A stretch of 64,000 nucleotides of DNA from Nocardia sp. alder85J. GTDB lineage: Bacteria > Actinomycetota > Actinomycetes > Mycobacteriales > Mycobacteriaceae. Within the stretch, counting starts at the first letter, position 1. Each line of letters starts with the position of its first letter. Both the position numbers and the translations under genes were made by a program. The stretch covers positions 186,001 through 250,000 of the forward strand of contig NZ_JAIUCZ020000008.1 in assembly GCF_020176955.2 (NCBI RefSeq), given 5' to 3'. The notes under the pieces were generated by a model. It worked only from the letters and a program-made list of their open reading frames with translations, had not been told where the DNA came from and did not search any database. Positions 10,401 through 18,100 of the stretch are shown in pieces.

Positions 10401-13400
10401 GGCACCGAGCGGCGGGACGAGCCGAGACGGGCTGTGGTCCCGCCGGGTGGGTCCGAGGTCGCGGCACCGGAGAACGCGGACAGTGGCAGCGCGGACCGGC
10501 GGCATGGGGGCCGAGCGGCCGCCGGGAGTTCGACCGAGGCGCGGGACGACAGTGCCGAGCGGCCGGATGAGCCGAGACGGGCACCGGTCCCGCCGGGTGG
10601 GTTCGAGGTGGCGGAGAGCGGGGCGGCCGGCGACGCGGCGGGGGTGGTGATCGGGCCCGGGCGGGTGCGGCGGCCGGGGCGGGTGTTGTTCCTGTTCTCC
10701 GGGCAGGGTGGACAGCACGCGCGGATGGGGCGGGCGCTGGCGGCGCGGTATCCGGTGTTCGCGCGGGCGGTGGCGGAGGCCACGGATGCGGTGGTGCGGG
10801 CCGGGGGTCCGCGGGTGTGGACGCCGCGGTACGGGTTCGCGCAGCGACCGGCGGGAACGGCGGGGGTGCAGCCCGCGTTGTTCGTGTATCAGGTGGCGCT
10901 GGCGGAGTTGTTGCGGGCCTGGGGAATTCATCCCGATGCGGTGGCGGGGCACTCGCTGGGTGAGATCGCGGCGGCGGTGGTGTGCGGGGGGCTGTCGCTG
11001 GACGACGGGGCCCGGGTGGTGGTGGCGCGCAGTACCGTGCTGGCGCGACTGGACGGGCGCGGGGCGATGGCGGTGCTGGAGGCAACGCCGTACGAGGCGG
11101 CGCGGCTGGTGGAACCACTGCGGTCCCAGGTGGCGGTCGCGGCGATCAACGGGCCACGGGCGGTGGTCGTCTCCGGGGCGGCCCGCTGGGTCGAGACCGT
11201 GGTGCGGCGGGCGCAGCGGCGGCAGATGTTCGCGCGGTACATCGCCGTGGATTTCGCCGCGCACAGTCCGCAGGTGCGGGCGCTGGCCACGGAGCTGAGC
11301 GGCGCGCTGACGGGGCTGCGGCCGGGAACGCCGCGGGTGCCGTTGTTGTCCACCGCGCGGCGCGGCGAGAAGTTCACCGGGGCACTGGATTCCGGGTACT
11401 GGGTGGACAATGCCTGTGGCACCGTCGAATTGGCCGCGGCGTTGGAAACCGCCGTGGCCGAGGACATTTCGACGGTGATCGAGCTCGGGCCGCATCCGGT
11501 GCTGGCGCCCGCGGTGCGGGATCGGCCGGAGTTCGCGCGGTCCACGGTCACCGTGGCCGACCGCGATGCCGAGGCCAGCGCGTTCCTGGACGGGATCGGG
11601 CGGCTGTTCGTGGCGGGCGGGTCGCCGGACTGGTCGGCGGCGGGCGCCTGCACCGGACCCGCGCCGCAACGGATCTGGCGGCATCGGAGCTTCCCGCCGC
11701 GCACCGCCGCGGAACCGGTACCGCTGCTCGACGATCCGGCGCCGCTGCACGATCACGTGGTCGACGGGGTGCCGACCGTGCCGGTGACCTGGTGGTTGCG
11801 CCAGTTGTTCCGGCTGGGTCCGGAAACCGGTTCGCGGATCGTCGATTTCACGGTGCACGAACGGACCGAGGTGGCGGCGCTCGACGAGGTCCGGTACCGG
11901 GAGACCGGCGGACTGCTCGAGGCGCTGGGGCCGGTGCCGCTGGCCTCCGGGCGGTCCGCGCCGGCGCCGCTGCCGGGCGAGATCGTCGGGTGGATGCGGG
12001 CGGTCGACGCGCATCGGGGTGATCGGCGCGCACTGCGGTCGATCGATCTCGACGCCTTCTATACGGCGCTGCGCGAACGGCGGCTGGAGTACGGGCCCGG
12101 ATTCCGCACGCTGCGGGCCGTGGTCGCCGGATCACGCAGTGCCATCGGCTTTTTCGGTCAGGTGCGGTTCGATGCGGCGGTGCTCGACGGCTGCCTGCAG
12201 GTGATCGCGGCGGCGGCGCTGCCGCTGTTGCCGGACGGGGTGCTGCCGCTGCCGGTGGGTATCGCGTCGGTCTGGCTGGCGGGCGCGCCCGATCTGCTGC
12301 TCACCGAGGCGCACGCCTTCGTCCGTGCGGCCGGGCCCACCGGCCTGGTCTGCGAGGTCATCGCGCTCGACCAGTACGGGGCGCCCGCGGCCGCGCTGTC
12401 GGGGATCCGGATCGGGTTTGCGGCGCTGCCGGGCGTGGCGGTGGCCGCGTCCGCGCCGGCCGGCCCGCCGGATCCCGGCGACGGCCGGGTGGGCGGCCTG
12501 GACCTGCTGCTCGCCCCGACTGTCCCGGTGATCCGCCCCCGGCGGGCCGATCCCCCGGCCGCGGTGCTGCGGCACGAGGCGTGGCTGCCCGCCCGGGCCG
12601 CGGATTGGGCGGCGGCCCAACCGCTCTCGCATGTCGAGCGGGTGCTGATCGTCGGCGAGTCGGCGCTGGCGGTGCGGTTGACCCGGGCGCTGCACCGGCG
12701 GCTGGCGGCCGAGCGGATCGCCCGCGAGCCCGGTGCGGCGGGCCCGATCGTCAGCTCGATGCTCGCCACCCGCGCCGACCGCACGGCCGTGGTGCTGGTG
12801 TGGCCCGACGGCGCCGCCGCCCCCGCGGAGGTGGCGCCCGCCGCGGTGGTGCGGGCCTTGGAGCTGCTGCAACGGGTGTACGACGACGAGGCGACGACGG
12901 CGCTCACGGTGGTGCTGCGCGACCGGGCGGCGGTCGAACAGCAGGCCGTCGCCGGGCTGGTGCGCTCGGTGCAGACGGAGTCGGGGCGGCCGATCCGGCT
13001 GGTCTGGGCCGCGGGTGACAAACCCGGGCCGCTGCCCGACCTGATCCTGGATCCGGCGGGGCCCGAGGAGGTCCGGGTCGACGGCGATGCCATCGACGTG
13101 CGGCGATTCGTGCCCGCACCCGGCGCCGGGGAGTCGGTGCTCCGGCCCGAGGGCACCTATGTGGTGACCGGCGGCCTCGGCGCGCTCGGCGCCGCCACCG
13201 TGCGCTGGCTGCTCGCGGCCGGTGCGCACGATGTGGTGGTACTGACCCGGACGCCGCGCCCGTTGCCGCCGCTGCTGGACGGCCTGGAGGATCGGATCGT
13301 GGTGGTCCGCTGCGATGTCGCCGATCGCGCGGACCTGGCCAATGCGCTCGACGACATTCGCGAATGCGGTTCCACCATCCGCGGTCTGGTGCATGCCGCG

Positions 13401-14384
13401 GGCGTCCTGCGCGATGCCGAATTCAGCGCCGTCACCGGGGAATCGCTGCTGGCCGTGTTCGCGCCCAAACTGCTGGCGGCGGCCGATCTGCTGGATCTGA
13501 CCGCCGCCGATCCGATCGACTTCGCCCTGCTGTACTCCTCGGCGACCGGGGCCCTCGGCGCTCCCGGCCAGGCCGCCTACGCCGCTGCCAACGCGGCCCT
13601 GGACGCGCTGGCGCGCGGCCGGACCGACCGGCGGGTGATCAGTATCGCCTGGGGCAGCTGGGATTCCGGGCTGGCGGCCACCGCCGGCGGCGCCGACCAC
13701 CTACGCCGCGCCGGGGTGGTGCCCTTCGACGCGGCCCGCGGCGCGGCGGTGCTCCCGGCCGTACTCGCCCAGCGGGAACCGTTCGTACTGGCCCTGGACT
13801 ACTCTCCCAGCGCCGACCGCTCCCCGCTGGCCGAGCGCATCCGCACCGCACTGGGCTATCCGCCGGGCCCGCATCGCGAGAACGGCTCGGACCCCGCACG
13901 TCCGGCCCTGCCGCCGATGGATTCGATTCTCGCCCCGCTGGTTCCGGCCCGGCGCGGTGGGACGCCGGCGGCGGATACGGGTGCGCACACCGCTGCCGCA
14001 TCGGCCGCCGGACGACCGGAGCCGGGCGATGAGGAACTGCCCGACGGCACTCCGGCCGGCGGGAGAGCCCTGCGGAGCGTCGGGCGGCCCACCGGCGAGA
14101 CCCACCGAGGCGCGCCCGCCACGGGGCCCGACGGGCACGCGGAATTGACACTCGCCATCCGGTCGGCGCTGGCCGAGACGCTGGATCGGCGGATCGACAG
14201 CATCGACCCGGAGACCGATTTCGTCGCGCTGGGCCTGACCTCGTTGCTGGCCATCGAATTACGCCGGGCCCTGGAGGCCCGGCTGGGCCGCCGGCTGGGC
14301 ACCGCCGAGTTGTTCGAGTTCCCGACCGTCGCCGCGCTCGCGGCGCACCTTTCCATCCGGCAGGCCCGCCAGGAGTTCCCGTGA
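7449..14384 (+). CDS. Single-module type I polyketide synthase: KS - long linker - AT - DH - KR - ACP
   Basis: 2311 residues from the GTG at 7449. KS, residues 1-420: nucleophile Cys155 in DSACSAS, His290 in HGTGTPLGD, His330 in SNLGHLEA. Residues about 505-1075 are low-complexity linker. AT, about 1077-1360: nucleophile Ser1169 in GHSLGE; the specificity position reads FAAH (1269-1272), between the YASH (methylmalonyl) and HAFH (malonyl) types, so the extender is uncertain. DH: HxxxGxxxxP from His1436 and DGCLQ with Asp1580. KR, about 1890-2100: NADPH motif GGLGALG, Ser2030/2031 and Tyr2044; GVLRDAEF keeps the second Asp of the B-type LDD motif. ACP: GLTS with Ser2265. No enoylreductase or thioesterase. 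Predicted action is one condensation, ketoreduction and dehydration, giving an alpha,beta-unsaturated acyl chain on the ACP. It overlaps both neighbours by 4 bases. Confidence 0.93.
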   Translation: MTPVSIIGIGCRVPGASGPHQFWRLLREGRDATAAPPPGRSGTRRAGYLDRVDAFDSEWFGITDREAAAMDPQQRLALEVAVEAIDDAGIGYRVRGSDTAVVFGATSYDHGAVVVGRGGGDAPYALTGSALSIIANRLSYVLDLHGPSLVLDSACSASLAAVDLALRLLADGSTGLAIVGGVHLTLLPHPTNYLDTAGFLAPDGRCKPFDAAADGYTRAEGCTVLVLQRTADAHREGNRAYAEILGAAVGSDGRSNGLYAPSGTAQQQVIRAAWQRAGADPAAAGYFECHGTGTPLGDAVEVGALAAVLGDRPPDATPIRIGSVKSNLGHLEAAAGVTGLAKAALSIHHGTVVPSINFRQPNPLLRLSERGLTVPATPLDWTAPPAERYAGVSSFGFGGTNAHAVLRGVPERAVRDTDPPVLIPVSGRDETELRTLAARWATILAESGTPLREFAAAAGRLLPQPVRAAIRAADREEAVTLLRALAATPVLPPDTPVAERLLLSDNSPHPGQATEESDATAAPRFESVESPVVFGSAATTEQSASTAAGPDDAHTGEAPADPHVVTSALLSGDERPATERPPARPANSGDPSRGISVPTAGTPSPIGLRHPLPGVRVTPPGPGDSRGAASGRVADLGGHTADPSNSVAAPAPTSGPRTQAGPASSGSGVAIAESPASPTSAETDEQVRSAPDTGTTSAVRHRTDGPAHASDHLATSNSFVPDGRPPHSTKGFGSSGDASTTERAEHDRNHSPGTTVPVAGTATDRRADETSPDATGTDAPPNSRQRLDAPARLRANTTAPANEPLAGAEPPAPELATDNEFHGTAHDHSTDPATGTATPDDRPDSGRGARQETAAPRAVAHSGETSDGPAADGPGTASAGPADGSIGATRHPSAAVADVTMRRTASKRPGGNDVDTDLPETITERPEPGTAAGTDTSGPPPRVSGMSGRTVEQSAAPENTGGSTEARRSGNGPLAGTVAEVPADGTERRDEPRRAVVPPGGSEVAAPENADSGSADRRHGGRAAAGSSTEARDDSAERPDEPRRAPVPPGGFEVAESGAAGDAAGVVIGPGRVRRPGRVLFLFSGQGGQHARMGRALAARYPVFARAVAEATDAVVRAGGPRVWTPRYGFAQRPAGTAGVQPALFVYQVALAELLRAWGIHPDAVAGHSLGEIAAAVVCGGLSLDDGARVVVARSTVLARLDGRGAMAVLEATPYEAARLVEPLRSQVAVAAINGPRAVVVSGAARWVETVVRRAQRRQMFARYIAVDFAAHSPQVRALATELSGALTGLRPGTPRVPLLSTARRGEKFTGALDSGYWVDNACGTVELAAALETAVAEDISTVIELGPHPVLAPAVRDRPEFARSTVTVADRDAEASAFLDGIGRLFVAGGSPDWSAAGACTGPAPQRIWRHRSFPPRTAAEPVPLLDDPAPLHDHVVDGVPTVPVTWWLRQLFRLGPETGSRIVDFTVHERTEVAALDEVRYRETGGLLEALGPVPLASGRSAPAPLPGEIVGWMRAVDAHRGDRRALRSIDLDAFYTALRERRLEYGPGFRTLRAVVAGSRSAIGFFGQVRFDAAVLDGCLQVIAAAALPLLPDGVLPLPVGIASVWLAGAPDLLLTEAHAFVRAAGPTGLVCEVIALDQYGAPAAALSGIRIGFAALPGVAVAASAPAGPPDPGDGRVGGLDLLLAPTVPVIRPRRADPPAAVLRHEAWLPARAADWAAAQPLSHVERVLIVGESALAVRLTRALHRRLAAERIAREPGAAGPIVSSMLATRADRTAVVLVWPDGAAAPAEVAPAAVVRALELLQRVYDDEATTALTVVLRDRAAVEQQAVAGLVRSVQTESGRPIRLVWAAGDKPGPLPDLILDPAGPEEVRVDGDAIDVRRFVPAPGAGESVLRPEGTYVVTGGLGALGAATVRWLLAAGAHDVVVLTRTPRPLPPLLDGLEDRIVVVRCDVADRADLANALDDIRECGSTIRGLVHAAGVLRDAEFSAVTGESLLAVFAPKLLAAADLLDLTAADPIDFALLYSSATGALGAPGQAAYAAANAALDALARGRTDRRVISIAWGSWDSGLAATAGGADHLRRAGVVPFDAARGAAVLPAVLAQREPFVLALDYSPSADRSPLAERIRTALGYPPGPHRENGSDPARPALPPMDSILAPLVPARRGGTPAADTGAHTAAASAAGRPEPGDEELPDGTPAGGRALRSVGRPTGETHRGAPATGPDGHAELTLAIRSALAETLDRRIDSIDPETDFVALGLTSLLAIELRRALEARLGRRLGTAELFEFPTVAALAAHLSIRQARQEFP
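8960..10670 (+). other. Low-complexity linker-coding segment inside the PKS
   Basis: This 1.7-kb in-frame stretch encodes about 570 residues made almost entirely of Thr, Pro, Ala, Gly, Ser, Asp, Glu and Arg, with no recognisable domain. It lies between the KS-associated linker and the AT, where normal PKS modules have about 100 structured residues. The frame stays open and GC-biased as in coding DNA, and catalytic domains continue in the same frame on both sides. I read it as a disordered tether. Confidence 0.85.
10407..10611 (+). repeat. Degenerate 150-bp direct repeat in the PKS linker
   Basis: Bases 10407-10461 and 10557-10611 are near-copies 150 bases (50 codons) apart. They encode ERRDEPRRAVVPPGGSEV and ERPDEPRRAPVPPGGFEV. 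Fragments such as AAPEN and STEAR also recur around them. This points to growth of the linker by internal duplication. Confidence 0.8.
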
Positions 14385-16090
14385 CCGTCCCCGGCACCTT
14401 CGCGGCCGCCCTGGCCGTGGCCGTCTCCGAACGCGCCCGGGTCCGGCCCGGGGATCCGGCCCTGATCACCCTGACCTATCGCGGCGCCGACTGCCTGCCC
14501 CGGCCGCTGACCTACGGTGAACTGCACACGGCGGCAGGCTCACTCGCGGCCGAGTTGCGCGCCTGCACCGATCCCGGTGCGCGGGTGGCGATCCTGTGCG
14601 AGCACGGGCCGGACTATGCGATCGCCTTCCTCGCCTGCCTCTACAGCGCGCGGGTGGCGGTGCCGCTGTTCCCCGTGACGCCGCACCGCAACATCGATCG
14701 GCTCGTGGCGGTGGTCGCCGATGCCGAACCCGCGGTGAGCCTGGTGTCCCCGGGAGCGGAGGCGGGCACCCGCGACAGCGAGGCCGCGGCCGGCCGGGTG
14801 CTGGCCGTGCCGGTGGACCCGCTGCCGGCCGAACCGGTGCTCGATCCGGTCGGCGACCATCCCGCCTATCTGCAATACACCTCCGGTTCCACGAAATCGC
14901 CTGCCGGAGTGGAGATCTCGCACAAGAATCTGACCGCCGCGCTGGAGCAGCTGCGGGCCGGGCTGCCGCCGGCCACCGTGAAGCCGATCGTCACCTGGTT
15001 GCCGTTCTTCCACGACATGGGGCTGGTCCTGGCGCTGTCGCTGCCGCTGTACACCGGGGTGCTCGCGGTCACACTGCCGCCGGCCGAATTCGCCAAGCGG
15101 CCGATCCGCTGGCTGCGGGCGTGCAGCGACTACCGGGCCGGTACCACCGCCGGGCCCAATTTCGGCCTGGCCCTGGCGGTGACCGCCACCACCGCCGAGG
15201 AGCGCGCCGGGCTGGATCTGTCCGAGCTGGACCTGCTGATCAACGGCGCCGAGCCGATCCGCCCCGAATCGCTGGCCGCCTTCTCGAAGCTGTTCGCCCC
15301 CTGTGGTTTCCGGCACGACGCGCACACCCCCGGCTACGGTCTCGCGGAGGCGACGCTGCCGGTCACCTTCGCCGCTCCCGAGAGTCCGCCGTTGGTCGAG
15401 GAATTCGATCGCGGCGAACTGGCGGCCGGACGAGCCGTGCCCGCGACGATCCCGACCCAGGCGGTGGCACTGGTCGGTTGCGGCACCCCGGCCGGTCAGC
15501 GGGTGCGCATCGTGGATCCGCTGCGGCATCGGGTGGTGACCGACGGCGAGGTCGGCGAGATCTGGGTGGCCGGGCCGAATGTCAGCGCCGGATATTTCCG
15601 GCGCCCGCAGGCCAGCGCCGATGTGTTCGGCGCGCGACTACCCGGCGACGACGAACGCTGGCTGCGCACCGGCGATCTCGGCTTCGTGCACGCGGGCCAG
15701 GTGTTTCCGGCCGGGCGGCTCAAGGACATGATCATCGTGGACGGCCGCAACCACTATCCGGCCGATATCGAGGCGACCGCCGCGGGCGTCTCGCCCGAGG
15801 TCCGCGCGGGCCACATCGCCGCCTTCGGCATCGACCACGGCGATCACGAAACCCTGGTGCTGGTGGCGGAACTCGATGATCGGCTGGCCGATCCGGTGAC
15901 GGTGGCGCGGCGTATCCGGGCCGCGGTGACCGCCGCGCACGACATCACGCCCGCCGACGTCATGCTGGTGCCGCGCGGGCAGATCCCGAAGACCTCGAGC
16001 GGTAAGTTGCGGCGCGGGGAATGCCGGGCCCGCTATCGAGCCGGGGCCTTCACCCGGCTCATCCAGCCGCCGATCCAGCTGTCGTTCTGA
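14381..16090 (+). CDS. Fatty acyl-AMP ligase (FAAL) of the PKS operon
   Basis: 569 residues from the GTG at 14381, overlapping the PKS stop by 4 bases (GTGA). Adenylating enzyme: P-loop YTSGSTKSPAG at residues 166-176, the FAAL-typical WLPFFHDMGL at 206-215, PGYGLAEATLPVTF, RTGDLGF and the C-terminal PKTSSGKLRR lysine motif. Enzymes of this group make acyl-AMP and hand the acyl chain to a carrier-protein thiol rather than CoA. Gene order and coupling argue that it loads the upstream ACP or the PKS. The chain length accepted cannot be told. A CoA ligase is the alternative but less likely given the context. Confidence 0.88.
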   Translation: MTVPGTFAAALAVAVSERARVRPGDPALITLTYRGADCLPRPLTYGELHTAAGSLAAELRACTDPGARVAILCEHGPDYAIAFLACLYSARVAVPLFPVTPHRNIDRLVAVVADAEPAVSLVSPGAEAGTRDSEAAAGRVLAVPVDPLPAEPVLDPVGDHPAYLQYTSGSTKSPAGVEISHKNLTAALEQLRAGLPPATVKPIVTWLPFFHDMGLVLALSLPLYTGVLAVTLPPAEFAKRPIRWLRACSDYRAGTTAGPNFGLALAVTATTAEERAGLDLSELDLLINGAEPIRPESLAAFSKLFAPCGFRHDAHTPGYGLAEATLPVTFAAPESPPLVEEFDRGELAAGRAVPATIPTQAVALVGCGTPAGQRVRIVDPLRHRVVTDGEVGEIWVAGPNVSAGYFRRPQASADVFGARLPGDDERWLRTGDLGFVHAGQVFPAGRLKDMIIVDGRNHYPADIEATAAGVSPEVRAGHIAAFGIDHGDHETLVLVAELDDRLADPVTVARRIRAAVTAAHDITPADVMLVPRGQIPKTSSGKLRRGECRARYRAGAFTRLIQPPIQLSF

Positions 16091-16157
16091 CCACACGGCG
16101 TGTCGAAGTTTGGCGTGTCCGGTGCGAGCACCGGCGACGGGGGGTCATCATGTCCGG

Positions 16158-16622
16158 ATGGCAAGCGAATCCTCACCGGTGCGATGGCTGGAGGCCCCGG
16201 AGGAGCACGACTATCCCGCCGCGGCCGACTATCTGGAACTCATCGCCGATCAGGCGACCATCGACGCGCTGATATCCCTGATACACGCGGTGCCGGTGGT
16301 GCACAAGAAGGCGAAGGACATCCTGCGGGCCGCGCAGCTGGCACTGCTCCCGCCGGACAATCCGTATGTGCGCCGTGATCTGAGCAAGATCCTGGCCGGT
16401 AAGCCCCTGTCGCCGATCCTGATGGTCCGCGGCGATCTCGCCGCCGGGACGCCGGCCCAGATCGCCGACGGCTATCACCGGGTGTGCGCCTGCTATCACA
16501 CCGACGAGGACCTGGCGATCCCGGTGAAGATCGTCGGGCTGCACGACGTGATGGCCGCACCGGCCGAGACGAAACCGGACTCCGGCAAGAGCGCCGCCGG
16601 GAAGTCGAAGTCGAAGAAGTAA
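16158..16622 (+). CDS. Small ParB/Srx-fold-like protein of unknown function
   Basis: 154 residues from the ATG at 16158 (MASESSPVRW); a TTG at 16110 is less likely. The central part SPILMVRGDLAAGTPAQIADGYHRVCA resembles the ParB N-terminal/sulfiredoxin fold, with GYHR taking the place of the G-x-H/R-R motif. The helical first half contains VHKKAKDILRAAQ. The tail is rich in Lys, Ser and Ala (ends SAAGKSKSKK). It lies 67 bases after the acyl-AMP ligase and 6 before the antiporter, so it is probably co-transcribed. I do not know its function; the ParB/Srx fold also occurs in ATP-hydrolysing enzymes unrelated to chromosome partition. Confidence 0.7.
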   Translation: MASESSPVRWLEAPEEHDYPAAADYLELIADQATIDALISLIHAVPVVHKKAKDILRAAQLALLPPDNPYVRRDLSKILAGKPLSPILMVRGDLAAGTPAQIADGYHRVCACYHTDEDLAIPVKIVGLHDVMAAPAETKPDSGKSAAGKSKSKK

Positions 16623-16628
16623 CCGCGC

Positions 16629-17768
16629 GTGACATTCTCGACCCTGGCGCTGGTGCTGGTGCTCGGTCTGGCCGGACCGGCGCTGGCCTGGCGGGCGAAC
16701 TGGCACGTCCCGGTCATCGTCGGCGAGCTGCTGGCCGGAATCGTGTTCGGCGCCACCGGATTCGGCGTCCTGCATCCGGACGACCCGGTCTTCGCCTTCC
16801 TCGCCGACATGGGTTTCGCCCTGGTGATGTTCGTGGCCGGTACCCATGTGCCGCTGGACGGGCGGGTGCGTTCGGCACTGGGACCGGGCCTGTGGCGGGC
16901 GGCGCTGATCGGCGTCTTCGCCGCGGCCGCCGGATACACCGTCGCCGCGTGGTTCGGGACCGGGCACGGCGCGCTGTACGCGGTGCTGCTCGCCTCCTCG
17001 TCGGCCGCGCTGATCCTGCCGATCCTCGATTCGGCGGGCCTGCACGGGAAACCGGTGCTGGAACTGACCGCGCAGGTCGCGGTGGCCGACACCGTCTGCA
17101 CGGTCGCGCTGCCGCTGGTGATCGATACCGGCGGCGCGCTGCGGACCGCGCTGGGGGCGCTCGCGGTCACCGCGGGCGCGGTGGTGATCTTCCTGGTGCT
17201 GCGCTATCTGGAGCGATCGGGGCTGCGGCGGCGGGCGCACGAGGTGTCGCAGCGCCGCAAGTTCGCGCTCGAACTGCGGATCAGCCTGGCGCTGCTGTTC
17301 ATCCTGGTGGCGCTGGCCACCCACACCCATGTGTCGGTGATGGTCGCGGGCTTCGCGACCGGGCTGGCGGTGGCCGGGGTCGGCGAACCGCGCCGGGTGG
17401 CGAAGCAGCTGTTCGCGGTCAGCGACGGTTTCCTGGCGCCGTTGTTCTTCGTCTGGCTCGGCGCGCGGCTGAGCCTGCGGGAGTTCGGGCATCACCCGCG
17501 GCTGATCCTGCTCGGGCTGACGCTCGGGGTGGCGGCGGTGGCGGTGCACGCGGCGATGCGGCTGCTCGGTCAGCCGTTCGCGTTGGCGACGCTGTCCGCC
17601 GCGCAGATCGGCGTGCCGGTGGCGGCGGTGACGATCGGCACCCAGTCACACGTGTTGATTGCCGGAGAGGGCGCGGCGATCATGCTCGGGGTGCTCGTGA
17701 CGATCGCCGCGGCGGCGGTGGCGAGCGGCCGGGCCGGTCGCGGCGGTGAGCCGACGCCACCGTCGTAA
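16629..17768 (+). CDS. Cation/proton antiporter, CPA2/Kef-type
   Basis: 379 residues from the GTG at 16629. It has about eleven membrane helices, including LAGIVFGATGFGVL near the start and the charged AVADTVCTVALPLV in the middle, where CPA2 transporters carry the acidic ion-binding residue. No RCK/TrkA-N nucleotide-binding domain follows, so it is the membrane module alone. It would exchange Na+ or K+ for protons across the inner membrane. It starts 6 bases after the preceding gene and is probably the last gene of the PKS operon; whether it exports product or only shares the transcript is unknown. Confidence 0.8.
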   Translation: MTFSTLALVLVLGLAGPALAWRANWHVPVIVGELLAGIVFGATGFGVLHPDDPVFAFLADMGFALVMFVAGTHVPLDGRVRSALGPGLWRAALIGVFAAAAGYTVAAWFGTGHGALYAVLLASSSAALILPILDSAGLHGKPVLELTAQVAVADTVCTVALPLVIDTGGALRTALGALAVTAGAVVIFLVLRYLERSGLRRRAHEVSQRRKFALELRISLALLFILVALATHTHVSVMVAGFATGLAVAGVGEPRRVAKQLFAVSDGFLAPLFFVWLGARLSLREFGHHPRLILLGLTLGVAAVAVHAAMRLLGQPFALATLSAAQIGVPVAAVTIGTQSHVLIAGEGAAIMLGVLVTIAAAAVASGRAGRGGEPTPPS

Positions 17769-17840
17769 GGTCACGGAAGAGTAGCTGTTTTGTATCGAAT
17801 GAGTGTTTGATCCGCGTCGCCTCGGGGTATCTCCCAATAC

Positions 17841-18041
17841 ATGGACCGTGGGATCAGAAATGTGCCTCCTCCCCGGTACCGGAAGTTCATCCCCGGCGAC
17901 TGGGTGGAGCGCCTGATCGTCGGAATGTTGTTCACGGTGTCGGCCGTGGGAATCTACCTCCTGACGGGGACCGTGTGGTCCTCGCTGTTGATCGGAATAC
18001 TCGTCGCCGTCGTGGCGGCCGGAATGGTTTCGGTGTTGTAG
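17841..18041 (+). CDS. Small two-helix membrane protein
   Basis: 66 residues from the ATG at 17841. A basic N-terminus (MDRGIRNVPPPRYRKF) precedes two hydrophobic segments: RLIVGMLFTVSAVGIYLLTG, then WSSLLIGILVAVVAAGMVSVL, which runs to the C-terminus. The upstream ribosome site is weak (GGGG, about 13 bases away). No family recognised. It is convergent with sdhB, with a hairpin between them. Confidence 0.5.
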   Translation: MDRGIRNVPPPRYRKFIPGDWVERLIVGMLFTVSAVGIYLLTGTVWSSLLIGILVAVVAAGMVSVL

Positions 18042-18060
18042 TTCGCCGGATGACAACGGC

Positions 18061-18083
18061 CCGGCAGCCGCTCGTGCTGCCGG
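18061..18083. terminator. Hairpin between convergent genes
   Basis: Perfect 8-bp stem CCGGCAGC / GCTGCCGG with a 7-base loop, sitting between the stops of the small membrane protein and sdhB. There is no run of T after it on either strand, so it is a plausible but not a classical bidirectional terminator. Confidence 0.5.
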
Positions 18084-18100
18084 ACCGCTGCGACGTCGGA

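Noticed and set aside
9468..12014. 848-codon minus-strand frame opposite the PKS
   Set aside because: It is the antisense shadow of the AT and linker region; the text is arginine/proline/glycine-rich without any family match, while the plus strand shows intact catalytic motifs.
7096..16090. Nocobactin or mycobactin siderophore locus
   Set aside because: No NRPS adenylation/condensation domains, salicylate synthase or lysine hydroxylase are present; the FAAL and PKS arrangement is different.
16158..16622. Chromosome-partition ParB
   Set aside because: The protein is half the usual length, lacks the central helix-turn-helix domain, and has no ParA neighbour; only the fold resemblance remains.
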